DNA from: Akkermansiaceae bacterium UBA5689
GTDB taxonomy: Bacteria; Verrucomicrobiota; Verrucomicrobiia; Verrucomicrobiales; Akkermansiaceae
DNA: 13,093 nt
NCBI GenBank assembly: GCA_002420305.1
Contig: DIHT01000020.1
Coordinates: 8,431-21,523 of the forward strand
Reading direction: 5' to 3'
This document shows, piece by piece, positions 1-7,218 of this stretch. The notes beneath the pieces are model-generated. The model saw nothing but the letters and a program-made list of their open reading frames with translations, did not search any database and was not told the origin of the DNA. Position numbers and translations under genes: made by a program. The first letter of the stretch is position 1, and each line of letters opens with the position of its first letter.

Positions 1-905
1 GCGATAATGCATTGCCGGGCGTAAGTCTGGGTGTGTGGGTAGTCGGCATTGAGACCATAGAGGCGCCGGATGGACTGAGGTTCTCCATCCAGCGACATAA
101 CCTCGGGAACCGCAAGCTGCATGCGTGCGGCGAGTTCATAGTTAGCAATGGCAGCCTCCAGCTCTGGCGAGATCTCCGGGGCTCGCTGGTTGAGCTGGCC
201 GACTAGTCGTCTCTTTAGGGCCTGCGAATGAGCACCACGTTCGTGGGGGGTAATGTTGGCCAGGGGGGCGCCGATCGCATTGAGGAGGCTCCCCCTGGCA
301 GTCGCGGGAAGAAAGCCGTTGCTGAAGCAATCGAGTCCTCCGGAGGGAATCTGGCCGCCATTGAGAACCACGTAGCCAGGTAAATTGTCGTTGTCGCTTC
401 CAAGCCCGTAACTGGCCCACGCGCCCATGCTGGGTCTTCCCTGGAGACCGGTTCCGCTGTGTAGAAAGAAGTTCGCACTGGTGTGCTCGGGGAAGCGCGA
501 GGTCATCGATTTAACGATGCAGAGCTCGTCTGCTACTTCCGCTACTTTGGGAAAGAGGTCGCTCACCCAGGATCCAGTTTGACCTCGCCTCCTGAAATCC
601 CAGGGAGATTTGAATACCTTGCCGATGGACTCGAACTGCGTTTTTTCAATCTGTCCAATCTCCTTGTGAGGGTCTTTGCCGTGGTGCTTCTCAAGCATTG
701 GCTTGTAGTCGAAGGAGTCGACCTGAGAGACGCCCCCCTCCATGAACAGGAAGATGATATTGCGCGCCTTTGGCGTGAGGTGCCGCTCGATCATGCCCCC
801 GGCCCCGGCCTTATCGAGCAAAGCGCTGCACGCGAGAGATCCGAATCCCAGCGAGGAACGGACGAGCATTTCGCGACGTGCGATAGCTGAGGGATCGATA
901 CGCAT
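1..905 (-). CDS. DUF1501 family secreted protein, 3' end beyond the left edge
   Basis: Translating the minus strand from the ATG at 905 gives 301 open codons with no stop before the window edge, so the C-terminus is missing. The N-terminus has a twin-arginine-like stretch (RREMLVRSSLGFGSLA, residues 10-25), as expected for Tat export of DUF1501 proteins. Family-like segments follow: NIIFLFMEGGVSQVDSFDYKP (about 49-69), a SMTSRFPEHTSANFFLHSG region (133-151), and LPGYVVLNGGQIPSGGLDCFSNGFLPA (175-201). DUF1501 proteins belong to the alkaline-phosphatase/sulfatase-like superfamily; their substrate is unknown. The gene starts 17 bp after the stop of the FMN reductase gene, so the two are probably co-transcribed. 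No Shine-Dalgarno is visible before the ATG, which fits translational coupling. In related genomes a DUF1549/DUF1553 cytochrome gene usually neighbours DUF1501; it could lie beyond the left edge, but this cannot be seen here. Confidence 0.9.
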   Translation of the reverse strand, partial: MRIDPSAIARREMLVRSSLGFGSLACSALLDKAGAGGMIERHLTPKARNIIFLFMEGGVSQVDSFDYKPMLEKHHGKDPHKEIGQIEKTQFESIGKVFKSPWDFRRRGQTGSWVSDLFPKVAEVADELCIVKSMTSRFPEHTSANFFLHSGTGLQGRPSMGAWASYGLGSDNDNLPGYVVLNGGQIPSGGLDCFSNGFLPATARGSLLNAIGAPLANITPHERGAHSQALKRRLVGQLNQRAPEISPELEAAIANYELAARMQLAVPEVMSLDGEPQSIRRLYGLNADYPHTQTYARQCII

Positions 906-922
906 GTGGCGAAGGATAATAT

Positions 923-1453
923 CTACGCAGAGTGTAGTGCCTCCGCGAGGTGAAGGAACTCCTCTCCGAATTGTGCAACTCTCTCACGGATATCTTTATT
1001 GAGTTCACCCGAGTCAGAGATCGCTCCTTTCCCTGCGTAGACGAACCTAGGTAGAATAATAGTCCGGAAGTCGAGCATAAGACTGTTGGCCGCCGCCATC
1101 ACCGACATGTAACTTCGCTCTCCTCCGGCTGAGCAGAGAAAGCCGGCGACTTTACCTGTGAGGTGGCGTCCCGCGAGCTCGATGGCATTCTTTGCGGCTG
1201 CGTTAATGTCGTAATTGTAAATCGGGACGGCAAATACCACGGCGTCCGCATCGGTAAAGCGCTCTTGTAATTTCGCCGTATCAGGATGTCCATAGGCGGA
1301 AGTTCCATCGCAGGTCGGCAAGTTCAGATCCCGGAGGTCGAGAGAGGATATTTCCGCGCGATCATACGCTCGCCAGATGGACTCCAGTTCGCCGGCGAGA
1401 CAACGGCTACGGCTTTCTGGATGCAGGCTGCAGGAGACGATCAGGATCTTCAT
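923..1453 (-). CDS. NADPH-dependent FMN reductase / flavodoxin-fold quinone reductase
   Basis: This is a 176-residue protein of the NADPH-dependent FMN reductase (FMN_red) family, which transfers electrons from NAD(P)H through bound FMN to flavins, quinones or azo-type acceptors in the cytoplasm. The sequence opens with a beta strand and phosphate-binding loop (MKILIVSCSLHPESRSRCLA), followed by the flavin-loop signature VPIYNYDINAAAKNAIEL (about 77-93) and SAGGERSYMSVMAAANSLM (108-126). The length is normal. The frame is open upstream to 1534, but the extra 27 residues match nothing and MKILIVS is the usual family start, so I chose the ATG at 1453. No Shine-Dalgarno is visible; a promoter-like element lies directly upstream. 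The stop is 17 bp before the DUF1501 start. Its physiological acceptor cannot be inferred. Confidence 0.88.
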   Translation of the reverse strand: MKILIVSCSLHPESRSRCLAGELESIWRAYDRAEISSLDLRDLNLPTCDGTSAYGHPDTAKLQERFTDADAVVFAVPIYNYDINAAAKNAIELAGRHLTGKVAGFLCSAGGERSYMSVMAAANSLMLDFRTIILPRFVYAGKGAISDSGELNKDIRERVAQFGEEFLHLAEALHSA

Positions 1454-1461
1454 CTGATCTG

Positions 1462-1489
1462 AGTATCGATAATTCTCCGCACGTTTCAA
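1462..1489 (-). promoter_or_regulatory. candidate promoter for the FMN reductase-DUF1501 unit
   Basis: On the minus strand a TTGAAA box (1484-1489) and a GATACT box (1462-1467) are separated by 16 bp, similar to a housekeeping sigma promoter (5 of 6 and 4 of 6 consensus bases). Initiation would fall only about 2-5 bases before the ATG at 1453, implying a leaderless or near-leaderless transcript, in line with the absence of a Shine-Dalgarno. This is a motif match by eye only. Confidence 0.25.
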
Positions 1490-1545
1490 TGCTCTGTGGG
1501 TAGGAATGAGTTGACTTTGCCATTTCCGGGCCAAGTGTGCGTTTC

Positions 1546-2253
1546 ATGTTCAAGCACGCCACTGCTGCCTCACTCCTCTTGGCTTTCGTCGCCACGTCGG
1601 TTCAGGCAGAAGAACCAAAACTGGAATCCGACCGTGACAAGGCCTCCTACTTGATTGGACGCAATATCGGGGAGACAATCAATCGGGACGGGATCAAACT
1701 GAATATCGAAAACCTTGTAATGGGCCTGCGTGAGGGTCTCACCGGTAAAGATTCAAAAATCTCGGAAGCTGATGCAGTGAAGATTATGGAGACATTTCAG
1801 GCTGAAATGCAAAAGCAGGCAGAGGCCAAGGCGGCTTCGGCCTCAGCAGAAAACCTCGCAGCGGGGACCAAGTTCCTTGCGGACAACAAGAAGCGGGAGG
1901 GAGTCAAGGTGACCAAGTCAGGACTTCAGTATGAAGTGATTTCGGCGGGCAAGGGGGCAAAGCCGACTCCCCTTGATACAGTCACAGTTCACTATCATGG
2001 GACTCTGATTGACGGGGCGGTTTTCGATAGCTCAGTCGACCGGAAAACCCCTGCTACGTTTCCTGTCAATGGTGTGATTGCGGGTTGGACCGAGGCGCTC
2101 CAGCTCATGGAGGTCGGGGCTAAATACAAGCTCTTCATCCCGGCAGATCTGGCCTACGGAAAGTCCGGGGCCGGGCGAGATATCGGCCCGAATTCCACTC
2201 TGATCTTTGAAGTAGAGCTGCTCTCGATCAAGGGGCAGGAAGAGAAGAAGTAG
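1546..2253 (+). CDS. secreted FKBP-type peptidyl-prolyl cis-trans isomerase (FkpA/Mip-like)
   Basis: This protein of about 235 residues has a signal peptide (FKHATAASLLLAFVATSVQA, cleavage before EEPK), so it acts outside the cytoplasmic membrane as a folding catalyst that isomerises X-Pro bonds. Residues about 25-105 form the helical FKBP N-terminal dimerisation domain (DKASYLIGRNIGETI, then a long charged helix ending AEAKAASASAENLA). The FKBP catalytic domain follows at about 120-230: VTVHYHGTLIDGAVFDSS, VNGVIAGWTEALQLM, IPADLAYGKSGAG and TLIFEVELLSI contain the usual Tyr, Phe-Asp, Val-Ile-Trp, Tyr and Phe pocket residues. This matches the FkpA/Mip two-domain architecture. The frame also has a GTG three codons earlier (1537); neither start has a clear Shine-Dalgarno, and I prefer ATG 1546. 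The gene stands alone, divergent from the FMN reductase and followed by its own terminator. Confidence 0.93.
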   Translation: MFKHATAASLLLAFVATSVQAEEPKLESDRDKASYLIGRNIGETINRDGIKLNIENLVMGLREGLTGKDSKISEADAVKIMETFQAEMQKQAEAKAASASAENLAAGTKFLADNKKREGVKVTKSGLQYEVISAGKGAKPTPLDTVTVHYHGTLIDGAVFDSSVDRKTPATFPVNGVIAGWTEALQLMEVGAKYKLFIPADLAYGKSGAGRDIGPNSTLIFEVELLSIKGQEEKK

Positions 2254-2277
2254 TCTTCTTCGTACCTATTTCTCCTG

Positions 2278-2302
2278 AAGGCTCCCTCAGGGGAGCCTTT
2301 TT
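2278..2302 (+). terminator. rho-independent terminator of the FKBP gene
   Basis: A perfect 9-bp inverted repeat (AAGGCTCCC / GGGAGCCTT) with a TCAG tetraloop runs into five Ts at 2298-2302, 25 bp after the FKBP stop. The stem also lies just past the stop of the convergent DUF885 gene. On the minus strand it is followed by only two Ts, so it should work mainly for the plus strand, with perhaps partial bidirectional action. Confidence 0.88.
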
Positions 2303-2308
2303 CTGGAG

Positions 2309-4000
2309 CTAGCGGGGACTCCTAAGCCGTTCCCTGACTAGTTCTCCGAGGTATTTCACCGGTAGAGAACCATGGGCAAGAACGGCCTCATGGTAGCGTC
2401 CAAGATCGAACTTGGCTCCTTGTTCTCTCTGGATCTCGCGGCGTAGATCATACAGGGCCATGCGTCCCACGAAGTAGGTGCTCAGTTGCACGGTTGACTG
2501 TTTGGAGCGGATGATCTTGAGCTGGGCCTCTCCCTCCGACTGGAAGGACTGATTCATCAGGAAGCCGAGAGCCTCGTCGTCGCTCATCCGGGTGCAGTGC
2601 ATACGGTGATCGAGGATCGCATTAGCTACTGCACGGAGGTAAAACTTGAGCTGGGTCAGACGCAGGGCGGGGTCCCCTTCACCGTAGCCCTGGTCGATCA
2701 TCATCTGTTCGGTGTAGACGGCCCACCCCTCGATGAAGACCCCGGAGAGCAGGAGGCGACGAACCGGGGAGCTCTCCCGGTTGTGGTAGGCGAGTTGCAC
2801 ATAATGGCCCGGGTAGGCCTCGTGGATGGTGAGGATCTGCAGCATGTGGCGGTTGTATTCCTGCAGGAAACTCTCCACCCGGTCCGCATCCCAGTCAGCG
2901 GGAGGGGGGCTGATCGCGTAAATGGTCCTGTTTTCCGGATCGAGGGGAGGAGCGGGCTGGATGTATGCCAGTGAGTTTCCGCGGTGAAACTCCGGCATTT
3001 CCTTCAACTCACACCGGTCGGGGTCTGGGAGGCGCAGGATATCGTTTTTTGCGATGAAGTCCTTCAGTTTGTCGACAGTGGCCCGGGCATCAGCGAGGAG
3101 CTTTGTGGGCTCACCGTGTTCCCTGCCGACGGCATCAAGCACCCGGGTAATAGTTTCATGGCGTCCGATTGCATCATCGGGAGGAAGGGGCGTCCCGAGG
3201 TGATATCTGCCCCAGAGTTGCCGGGCAGTGACGTACATTTCACCCGTGACACGATGGAATTCGTCCTCGGCGCGGGCGAGGACCTCGTCGGCGGTAATGT
3301 CGCCATTGACGGAGAGCTGCAGTTTGCGGTCGAACTTCTCCTTGCCCAGTCGCCATTCACTTCTCGCCCGGGCGCGAAGGTCGGTTTCAAGGAACTCCTG
3401 GTAGGCACGCAGGTGAACGAGCAGGTCGTCGGTGACCTTTTTCAGCTCCGTGCATTGCGGGGAATCCCCCGCCAGTTCGTAGATGCCCTTCTCGTAAAAA
3501 TCGATCACCCCTCGGTTCTGGTTAATACTCGTCTCAAGGACAGGCAGGGGAGGGTTGGTCAGGGTGCGTCGGGCCTCAGTGACTACTTCCGGGAGTTGCC
3601 GGATTCGTGCGATGACACTGGAGATGTTTTCCTCGTGGGGAAGGCTCGACTGGGTGAGCAGGCTGTAGACACTGCCACTCAGGTAGTGGTTGTAGGTTCG
3701 GGGATCCTCCTCGAATGCTGGAATATTTTCAGCCAGCCAGCTCTGCTCCTCGAGATGGTGGCGAAAGACCTCTAGATCGATCTGGGCGGAGCGGCTGAGA
3801 TCGTCATGGCTGATTTCGCCTGTGAGCCTTGAGAGAGTCTGGCGCTGCAGTGCGGTCCGGTTTTGTCGCGCCTCGACGGAGAGCTCCTCGATCTGGTCAT
3901 CGTAGCGGTGATCTCCCAGCTGGCTGGCGTGGACCGGGCACTGGCGAAGATGTTCCTCGAGATAATCATCGAAGAATTTGTAAAACTCTTGGTCAGGCAT
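2309..4000 (-). CDS. DUF885 family protein, putative zinc metallopeptidase
   Basis: This 563-residue protein has the length and motifs of the DUF885 family. The hallmark is HEAYPGH (residues 393-399, context QILTIHEAYPGHYVQLAYHNR), a metallopeptidase-like zinc site, followed by FIEGWAVYTEQMM (422-434), a conserved glutamate-containing helix. An N-terminal FYKFFDDYLEEHLRQCPVHASQLGDHRYD and a C-terminal GRYHEAVLAHGSLPVKYLGELVRERL complete the family pattern. No signal peptide or membrane segment is seen, so it is probably cytoplasmic. The frame extends upstream to a TTG at 4087 that would overlap the transporter gene by 44 bp; the first ATG, at 4000, leaves a 43-bp gap and begins where family similarity begins, so I chose it. 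No Shine-Dalgarno is evident. Being directly downstream of an AbgT-type transporter suggests it hydrolyses the imported peptide or amide. Family membership is firm; peptidase activity is inferred. Confidence 0.88.
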   Translation of the reverse strand: MPDQEFYKFFDDYLEEHLRQCPVHASQLGDHRYDDQIEELSVEARQNRTALQRQTLSRLTGEISHDDLSRSAQIDLEVFRHHLEEQSWLAENIPAFEEDPRTYNHYLSGSVYSLLTQSSLPHEENISSVIARIRQLPEVVTEARRTLTNPPLPVLETSINQNRGVIDFYEKGIYELAGDSPQCTELKKVTDDLLVHLRAYQEFLETDLRARARSEWRLGKEKFDRKLQLSVNGDITADEVLARAEDEFHRVTGEMYVTARQLWGRYHLGTPLPPDDAIGRHETITRVLDAVGREHGEPTKLLADARATVDKLKDFIAKNDILRLPDPDRCELKEMPEFHRGNSLAYIQPAPPLDPENRTIYAISPPPADWDADRVESFLQEYNRHMLQILTIHEAYPGHYVQLAYHNRESSPVRRLLLSGVFIEGWAVYTEQMMIDQGYGEGDPALRLTQLKFYLRAVANAILDHRMHCTRMSDDEALGFLMNQSFQSEGEAQLKIIRSKQSTVQLSTYFVGRMALYDLRREIQREQGAKFDLGRYHEAVLAHGSLPVKYLGELVRERLRSPR

Positions 4001-4043
4001 GCGTTCAGGAAGAGGGTTTTGATATCCAGTCCTTAAGCTCGCG

Positions 4044-5687
4044 TCATGGTTGACCGTGCCAGAGCGGGCCCTCTGGTCCGAGCTCAATTCCGGTGGACAT
4101 CCAGAAGATCAACAGGCCGGTCCATACCACCGCGAAAATCAGGGCATAAGGGAGCATGAGGGCGATCAGGGTTCCGATTCCACCCTTGGGCATGTACTTC
4201 TGCATGAAGACCAGGATGATTACCATGTAGGGGTTCAGCGGGGTGATGATGTTGCTGCAGGAGTCCCCGACGCGGTAGGCAGCCTGGGTCAGTTCCGGGC
4301 TGATGGAGGCGCCGGTTATGAACATGGGAACAAAGACCGGGGCAAAGAACGAATACTTGGCCGAGGCTGACCCGATGAACATGTTGGCGACCATGACGAG
4401 GAGGATGAAGGCCGCGATGAGGGCCCAGGGCGGGAAGGAGGCGGAGGCCAGGGCCTGGCCACCAGCAAGGGCCATCATCTCCCCGAGGTTTGAGTGCTTG
4501 AAGTAGGCTACGAACTGGGCAGCGAAGAAGGCCAGGACGATATACGGACCCATATCGGCCATGGTCTTACCCATCATGCGGGCCACGTCGTGGTCGCGCT
4601 TGATTTCCCCGGCCGCGATCCCGTAGGCCAGCCCCGGCAGCAGGAAGCAGAAGAAGAGCAGGGGGACGATAGCGGCGACCCAGCGCGGGAAGGGGCCGTC
4701 ATTGCCGGCGAGGGGAGGGTCATAGGGAAGATGACCTCCCGGGTTGATCATGAGGAGGAGCAGGACGAAAAAGACGGTGAAGACAGCCCCGGCGGCCTTC
4801 AGGCCCCGGCGTTCCCCGGGGGTGATTTTGCGGGCCAAGAGGTCCTCCTCGGTAAGGGGTGTGGGTCCGCCCTGATCCGGACTGTTCCGGGCGTAGCGTG
4901 GTTCCACAAACCAGGCGGTTACTCCCCAGCCGACAAGGGTGAGAAGGAAGGTGGAGACAATCATGAACCACCAGTTGGCGGTGGGGGCTACTGGATCGCG
5001 ATCGGCTTCGAGGATCTGGGCTCCCTCTGTACTCAGGCCTGCCAGCAATGGATCTAGTCCGGTGATGAAGAGATTGGCGCTGAAGCCTGCCGACACGCCC
5101 ACGAAGACGGCGGCAAGTCCCACCAGGGGGGAGCGACCAACTGACTTGTAGAGGGCTGCCGCAATTGGGGGAAGGACCACGTAACCGGCGTCGAGGGCCA
5201 TGGAGGACATGATCCCGATCACGATCATGGAAGGGGTCAGCAGGCGTGCGGGGGTAATCAGCATGCAAACCTTGAGCAGGGCTCCAATGGCTCCGCTCCG
5301 TTCCGCTACCCCGATTCCGAGCATGCCGACCAGGACGACCCCGAGTGGGGCGAATTCGGTGAAATTCTTTACCATGTTCTTGATAGCCCAGAAGGCTCCG
5401 TCCCCGGCGAGCAGGCCGGTGGCGGTGACGGTCTCCGCCGTCCTGACCTTGACTCCCTCGGCATTGGGTTTCATCACGGTTTTCTCGGCGGACCAGTTGC
5501 CGACGTCTGCGACCTGCGACAGGACCAGGATCAGGACCGTCCCGGCGATGAAGAGGGTCATGGGGTGGGGCAGGCGGTTGCCCACCCGCTCGATCCAGTC
5601 GAGCCAACCGGATCGTTTCTCTTTCTCTGGACCAGCAGAATCAATCGACATCCACCGGATGCTGGGGGAATTACGCAGGCTTGTCAT
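4044..5687 (-). CDS. AbgT family transporter (p-aminobenzoyl-glutamate-type)
   Basis: This is a 547-residue polytopic inner-membrane protein of the AbgT family, whose members import p-aminobenzoyl-glutamate (E. coli AbgT) or export sulfonamides (MtrF type). Family signatures visible are NLFITGLDPLLAGLST (205-220), MFIGSASAKYSFFAPVFVPMF (436-456) and YRVGDSCSNIITPLNPYMVIIL (471-492). Hydrophobic segments occur near 43-60, 113-128, 152-176, 186-208, 238-260, 298-314, 334-358, 380-396, 418-438 and 505-530. The charged cytoplasmic N-terminus is normal. The ATG at 5687 has a good Shine-Dalgarno (GAGG six bases upstream), so it is preferred to the internal ATG at 5651. The DUF885 gene follows after 43 bp, so this is probably a two-gene operon. 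In E. coli the partners are the M20-type hydrolases AbgA and AbgB; here the partner is of a different family. Whether it imports or exports cannot be decided from sequence. Confidence 0.93.
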   Translation of the reverse strand: MTSLRNSPSIRWMSIDSAGPEKEKRSGWLDWIERVGNRLPHPMTLFIAGTVLILVLSQVADVGNWSAEKTVMKPNAEGVKVRTAETVTATGLLAGDGAFWAIKNMVKNFTEFAPLGVVLVGMLGIGVAERSGAIGALLKVCMLITPARLLTPSMIVIGIMSSMALDAGYVVLPPIAAALYKSVGRSPLVGLAAVFVGVSAGFSANLFITGLDPLLAGLSTEGAQILEADRDPVAPTANWWFMIVSTFLLTLVGWGVTAWFVEPRYARNSPDQGGPTPLTEEDLLARKITPGERRGLKAAGAVFTVFFVLLLLMINPGGHLPYDPPLAGNDGPFPRWVAAIVPLLFFCFLLPGLAYGIAAGEIKRDHDVARMMGKTMADMGPYIVLAFFAAQFVAYFKHSNLGEMMALAGGQALASASFPPWALIAAFILLVMVANMFIGSASAKYSFFAPVFVPMFITGASISPELTQAAYRVGDSCSNIITPLNPYMVIILVFMQKYMPKGGIGTLIALMLPYALIFAVVWTGLLIFWMSTGIELGPEGPLWHGQP

Positions 5688-5892
5688 CTCTCACCTCAGA
5701 GTTTGTGCCGGACCGATGAGGAATTGCTGATAAGGGGGCTTTCCTTTAGCCCGTGGGCTTTTATAGAACTGTCCAGTGAAACCCATCACACCTGCTGTAC
5801 GTGTCGTGGGTTCTGGCCCGATAAAACTCGAAGGAGGGATGAAGTGACGTGCCCCGGAAGAGAGCCAGCTTGGAAGTGACGAGGAAGTAGTG
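5688..5892. promoter_or_regulatory. divergent intergenic region with probable promoters for the transporter and lipoprotein operons
   Basis: This 205-bp gap separates divergently transcribed genes and must hold the promoters of both. On the minus strand a TATAAA box (5760-5765) could be the -10 element for the transporter, but I see no good -35 at the right distance. Between that box and the transporter start lies a small set of complementary GGGCT/AGCCC segments (5736-5759). On the plus side the Shine-Dalgarno GAGGA (5881-5885) precedes the lipoprotein start. The role is inferred from gene layout; no operator sequence is recognised. Confidence 0.35.
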
Positions 5893-7218
5893 ATGAGGGC
5901 CAATCCAGTCAGATCCGGATCCAGATGCCAGGTAGCCTTGACTACGGGGATCTTGCTGATGCTGTCTTCGGGATGCTTGAAGGCAGACCTTGAGCCTCAG
6001 CTCTGCCAGCGGGGTCAGGTTCTCCTCGCGGATGATTTCGAGAGTCTTGAGGACGTGCCTGCTCGCTGGTTCTTCAGGGAGCAGTGGACCGTGGCTGAAG
6101 GCGCTTTGATGCGGGCTGGGATACCGGGAGAAAACAAGCGGGTCTTCGTCAAGAAGCCGCGATATGGGGACTGCATTATCGAGCTCAAAGTGGCCTTTCA
6201 GGGGGCGGAGGAGATTCGAATTATGACCGGCACTCCCGGGAAATATAACGCAGTGGTGCTTCTCTGGCCTCATGGCTTCCGCGTCACAACGGCCCGGGAT
6301 CAGACCGTTCCCCATTTTCCGACTATCCATGGAGAGTGTGCCCATCAGTTTGAGCGGCATCGGTTTTATCAGGTGATGATCGAGATTTTCGGGGAGGAGA
6401 TTCTTGTCCGGGTAGGAGACGAGAATCATATGGTGGTGGGGAGTCACCCCATTCTGGACCGGGAGCGGGACTACTTCGCCTTCCAGGTTGATCGGCCGGG
6501 AGCGGCATTTGATGACGTAGTTCTAGCCTCTGCCACTGGCAGAGCGGAAGGGTGGGAAGAGAGCTGTAGGAAGCTTGAGCAACTTCAGTCGAAGCGTCCT
6601 TGGCTTCCGCACGAACCCGGAGAGCAGCAGAAGATCAGGGAAATCATTGCGAGGGACCAGCTCTACCGGGAGAGTGCGGCATTCCGTGATCTGGTGGCCC
6701 AGACGGAAGAGCGCAAGTTAGCCGCTGCGCGGAAGTTTCCGGAGGTGTTCAGGACGGTGAAGGAACGGCGGAAGAAGATTGCGTTGGAGAGCAAGCGGTT
6801 ACTCGCGGAGGATTCAGTATACCTTGCCCTCAGGAATGGGATCAACAAGCTCAAGCGCTCGGAGGTGGAACTCCTGCATCTCCTGCATCCCGGGCTCAAG
6901 GACTTGCCAGAAGCCCGCTACCACGCCGCCTTGGCAGAGGCCCGGGGAAAGTCGAAGGAGACCACTGCTTTCCAGTTGGTGGCCGCGAACCGGGAGATCA
7001 TGGAAAGGAAGATGCGGTCCCGCTATCCGTATCTGGAGAAGAGTGATCAGGAGCTTCTTTCGGAGAGCAGGTTGGCGCGTTCGAAGGTCGCAGATACACC
7101 GGATTTCAAACAGGCGACGAGAGCGGTTGCGGAGGCGGTAAGGAAAGAGAAAGAGGTAGTGATGGAAGAGGCCAGAGAGCTCGAGATAGTTTTTGCCAGA
7201 GAGAAAGCAAATCCATGA
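5893..7218 (+). CDS. lipoprotein with jelly-roll (DUF1080-like) domain and long charged helical C-terminus
   Basis: This protein of about 441 residues begins with a basic n-region, a hydrophobic stretch (VALTTGILLMLSSGC) and a lipobox-like LSSG-Cys (Cys28), so it is probably a lipoprotein exposed outside the inner membrane. Residues about 40-213 (VLLADDFESLEDVPARWF, QWTVAEGALM, YGDCIIELKVAF, YFAFQVDRPGAAFDDVVL) follow the strand pattern of DUF1080/GH16-like concanavalin jelly rolls common in this phylum; the assignment is by pattern only. Residues about 220-441 are almost entirely charged helix, with loosely repeated helical units, and match nothing I recognise. The ATG at 5893 follows GAGGA by 7 bases; a GTG at 5890 is the alternative. 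The stop overlaps the start of the next gene (ATGA), so the two are translationally coupled. A role anchoring or binding substrate for the cytochrome-DUF1552 pair is inferred. Confidence 0.8.
   Translation: MRANPVRSGSRCQVALTTGILLMLSSGCLKADLEPQLCQRGQVLLADDFESLEDVPARWFFREQWTVAEGALMRAGIPGENKRVFVKKPRYGDCIIELKVAFQGAEEIRIMTGTPGKYNAVVLLWPHGFRVTTARDQTVPHFPTIHGECAHQFERHRFYQVMIEIFGEEILVRVGDENHMVVGSHPILDRERDYFAFQVDRPGAAFDDVVLASATGRAEGWEESCRKLEQLQSKRPWLPHEPGEQQKIREIIARDQLYRESAAFRDLVAQTEERKLAAARKFPEVFRTVKERRKKIALESKRLLAEDSVYLALRNGINKLKRSEVELLHLLHPGLKDLPEARYHAALAEARGKSKETTAFQLVAANREIMERKMRSRYPYLEKSDQELLSESRLARSKVADTPDFKQATRAVAEAVRKEKEVVMEEARELEIVFAREKANP

Noticed and set aside
483..890. A 135-codon plus-strand frame at the left edge
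   Set aside because: It is antisense to the DUF1501 coding sequence, which is continuous and clearly recognisable on the minus strand.
2984..3775. A 263-codon plus-strand frame inside the DUF885 gene
   Set aside because: It lies wholly antisense to a recognised family protein with an intact motif and resembles no protein.
4001..4087. N-terminal extension of the DUF885 protein from a TTG at 4087
   Set aside because: It would overlap the transporter gene, uses a rare start without a clear Shine-Dalgarno, and adds residues unlike the family; the ATG at 4000 is better.
4720..5607. A 295-codon minus-strand frame inside the AbgT gene
   Set aside because: It is an alternative frame of the transporter gene with Arg/Pro/Gly-rich, low-plausibility composition.
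5761..6447. A 228-codon minus-strand frame crossing the AbgT-lipoprotein intergenic region
   Set aside because: Most of it is antisense to the lipoprotein jelly-roll domain; no start signal or family match.
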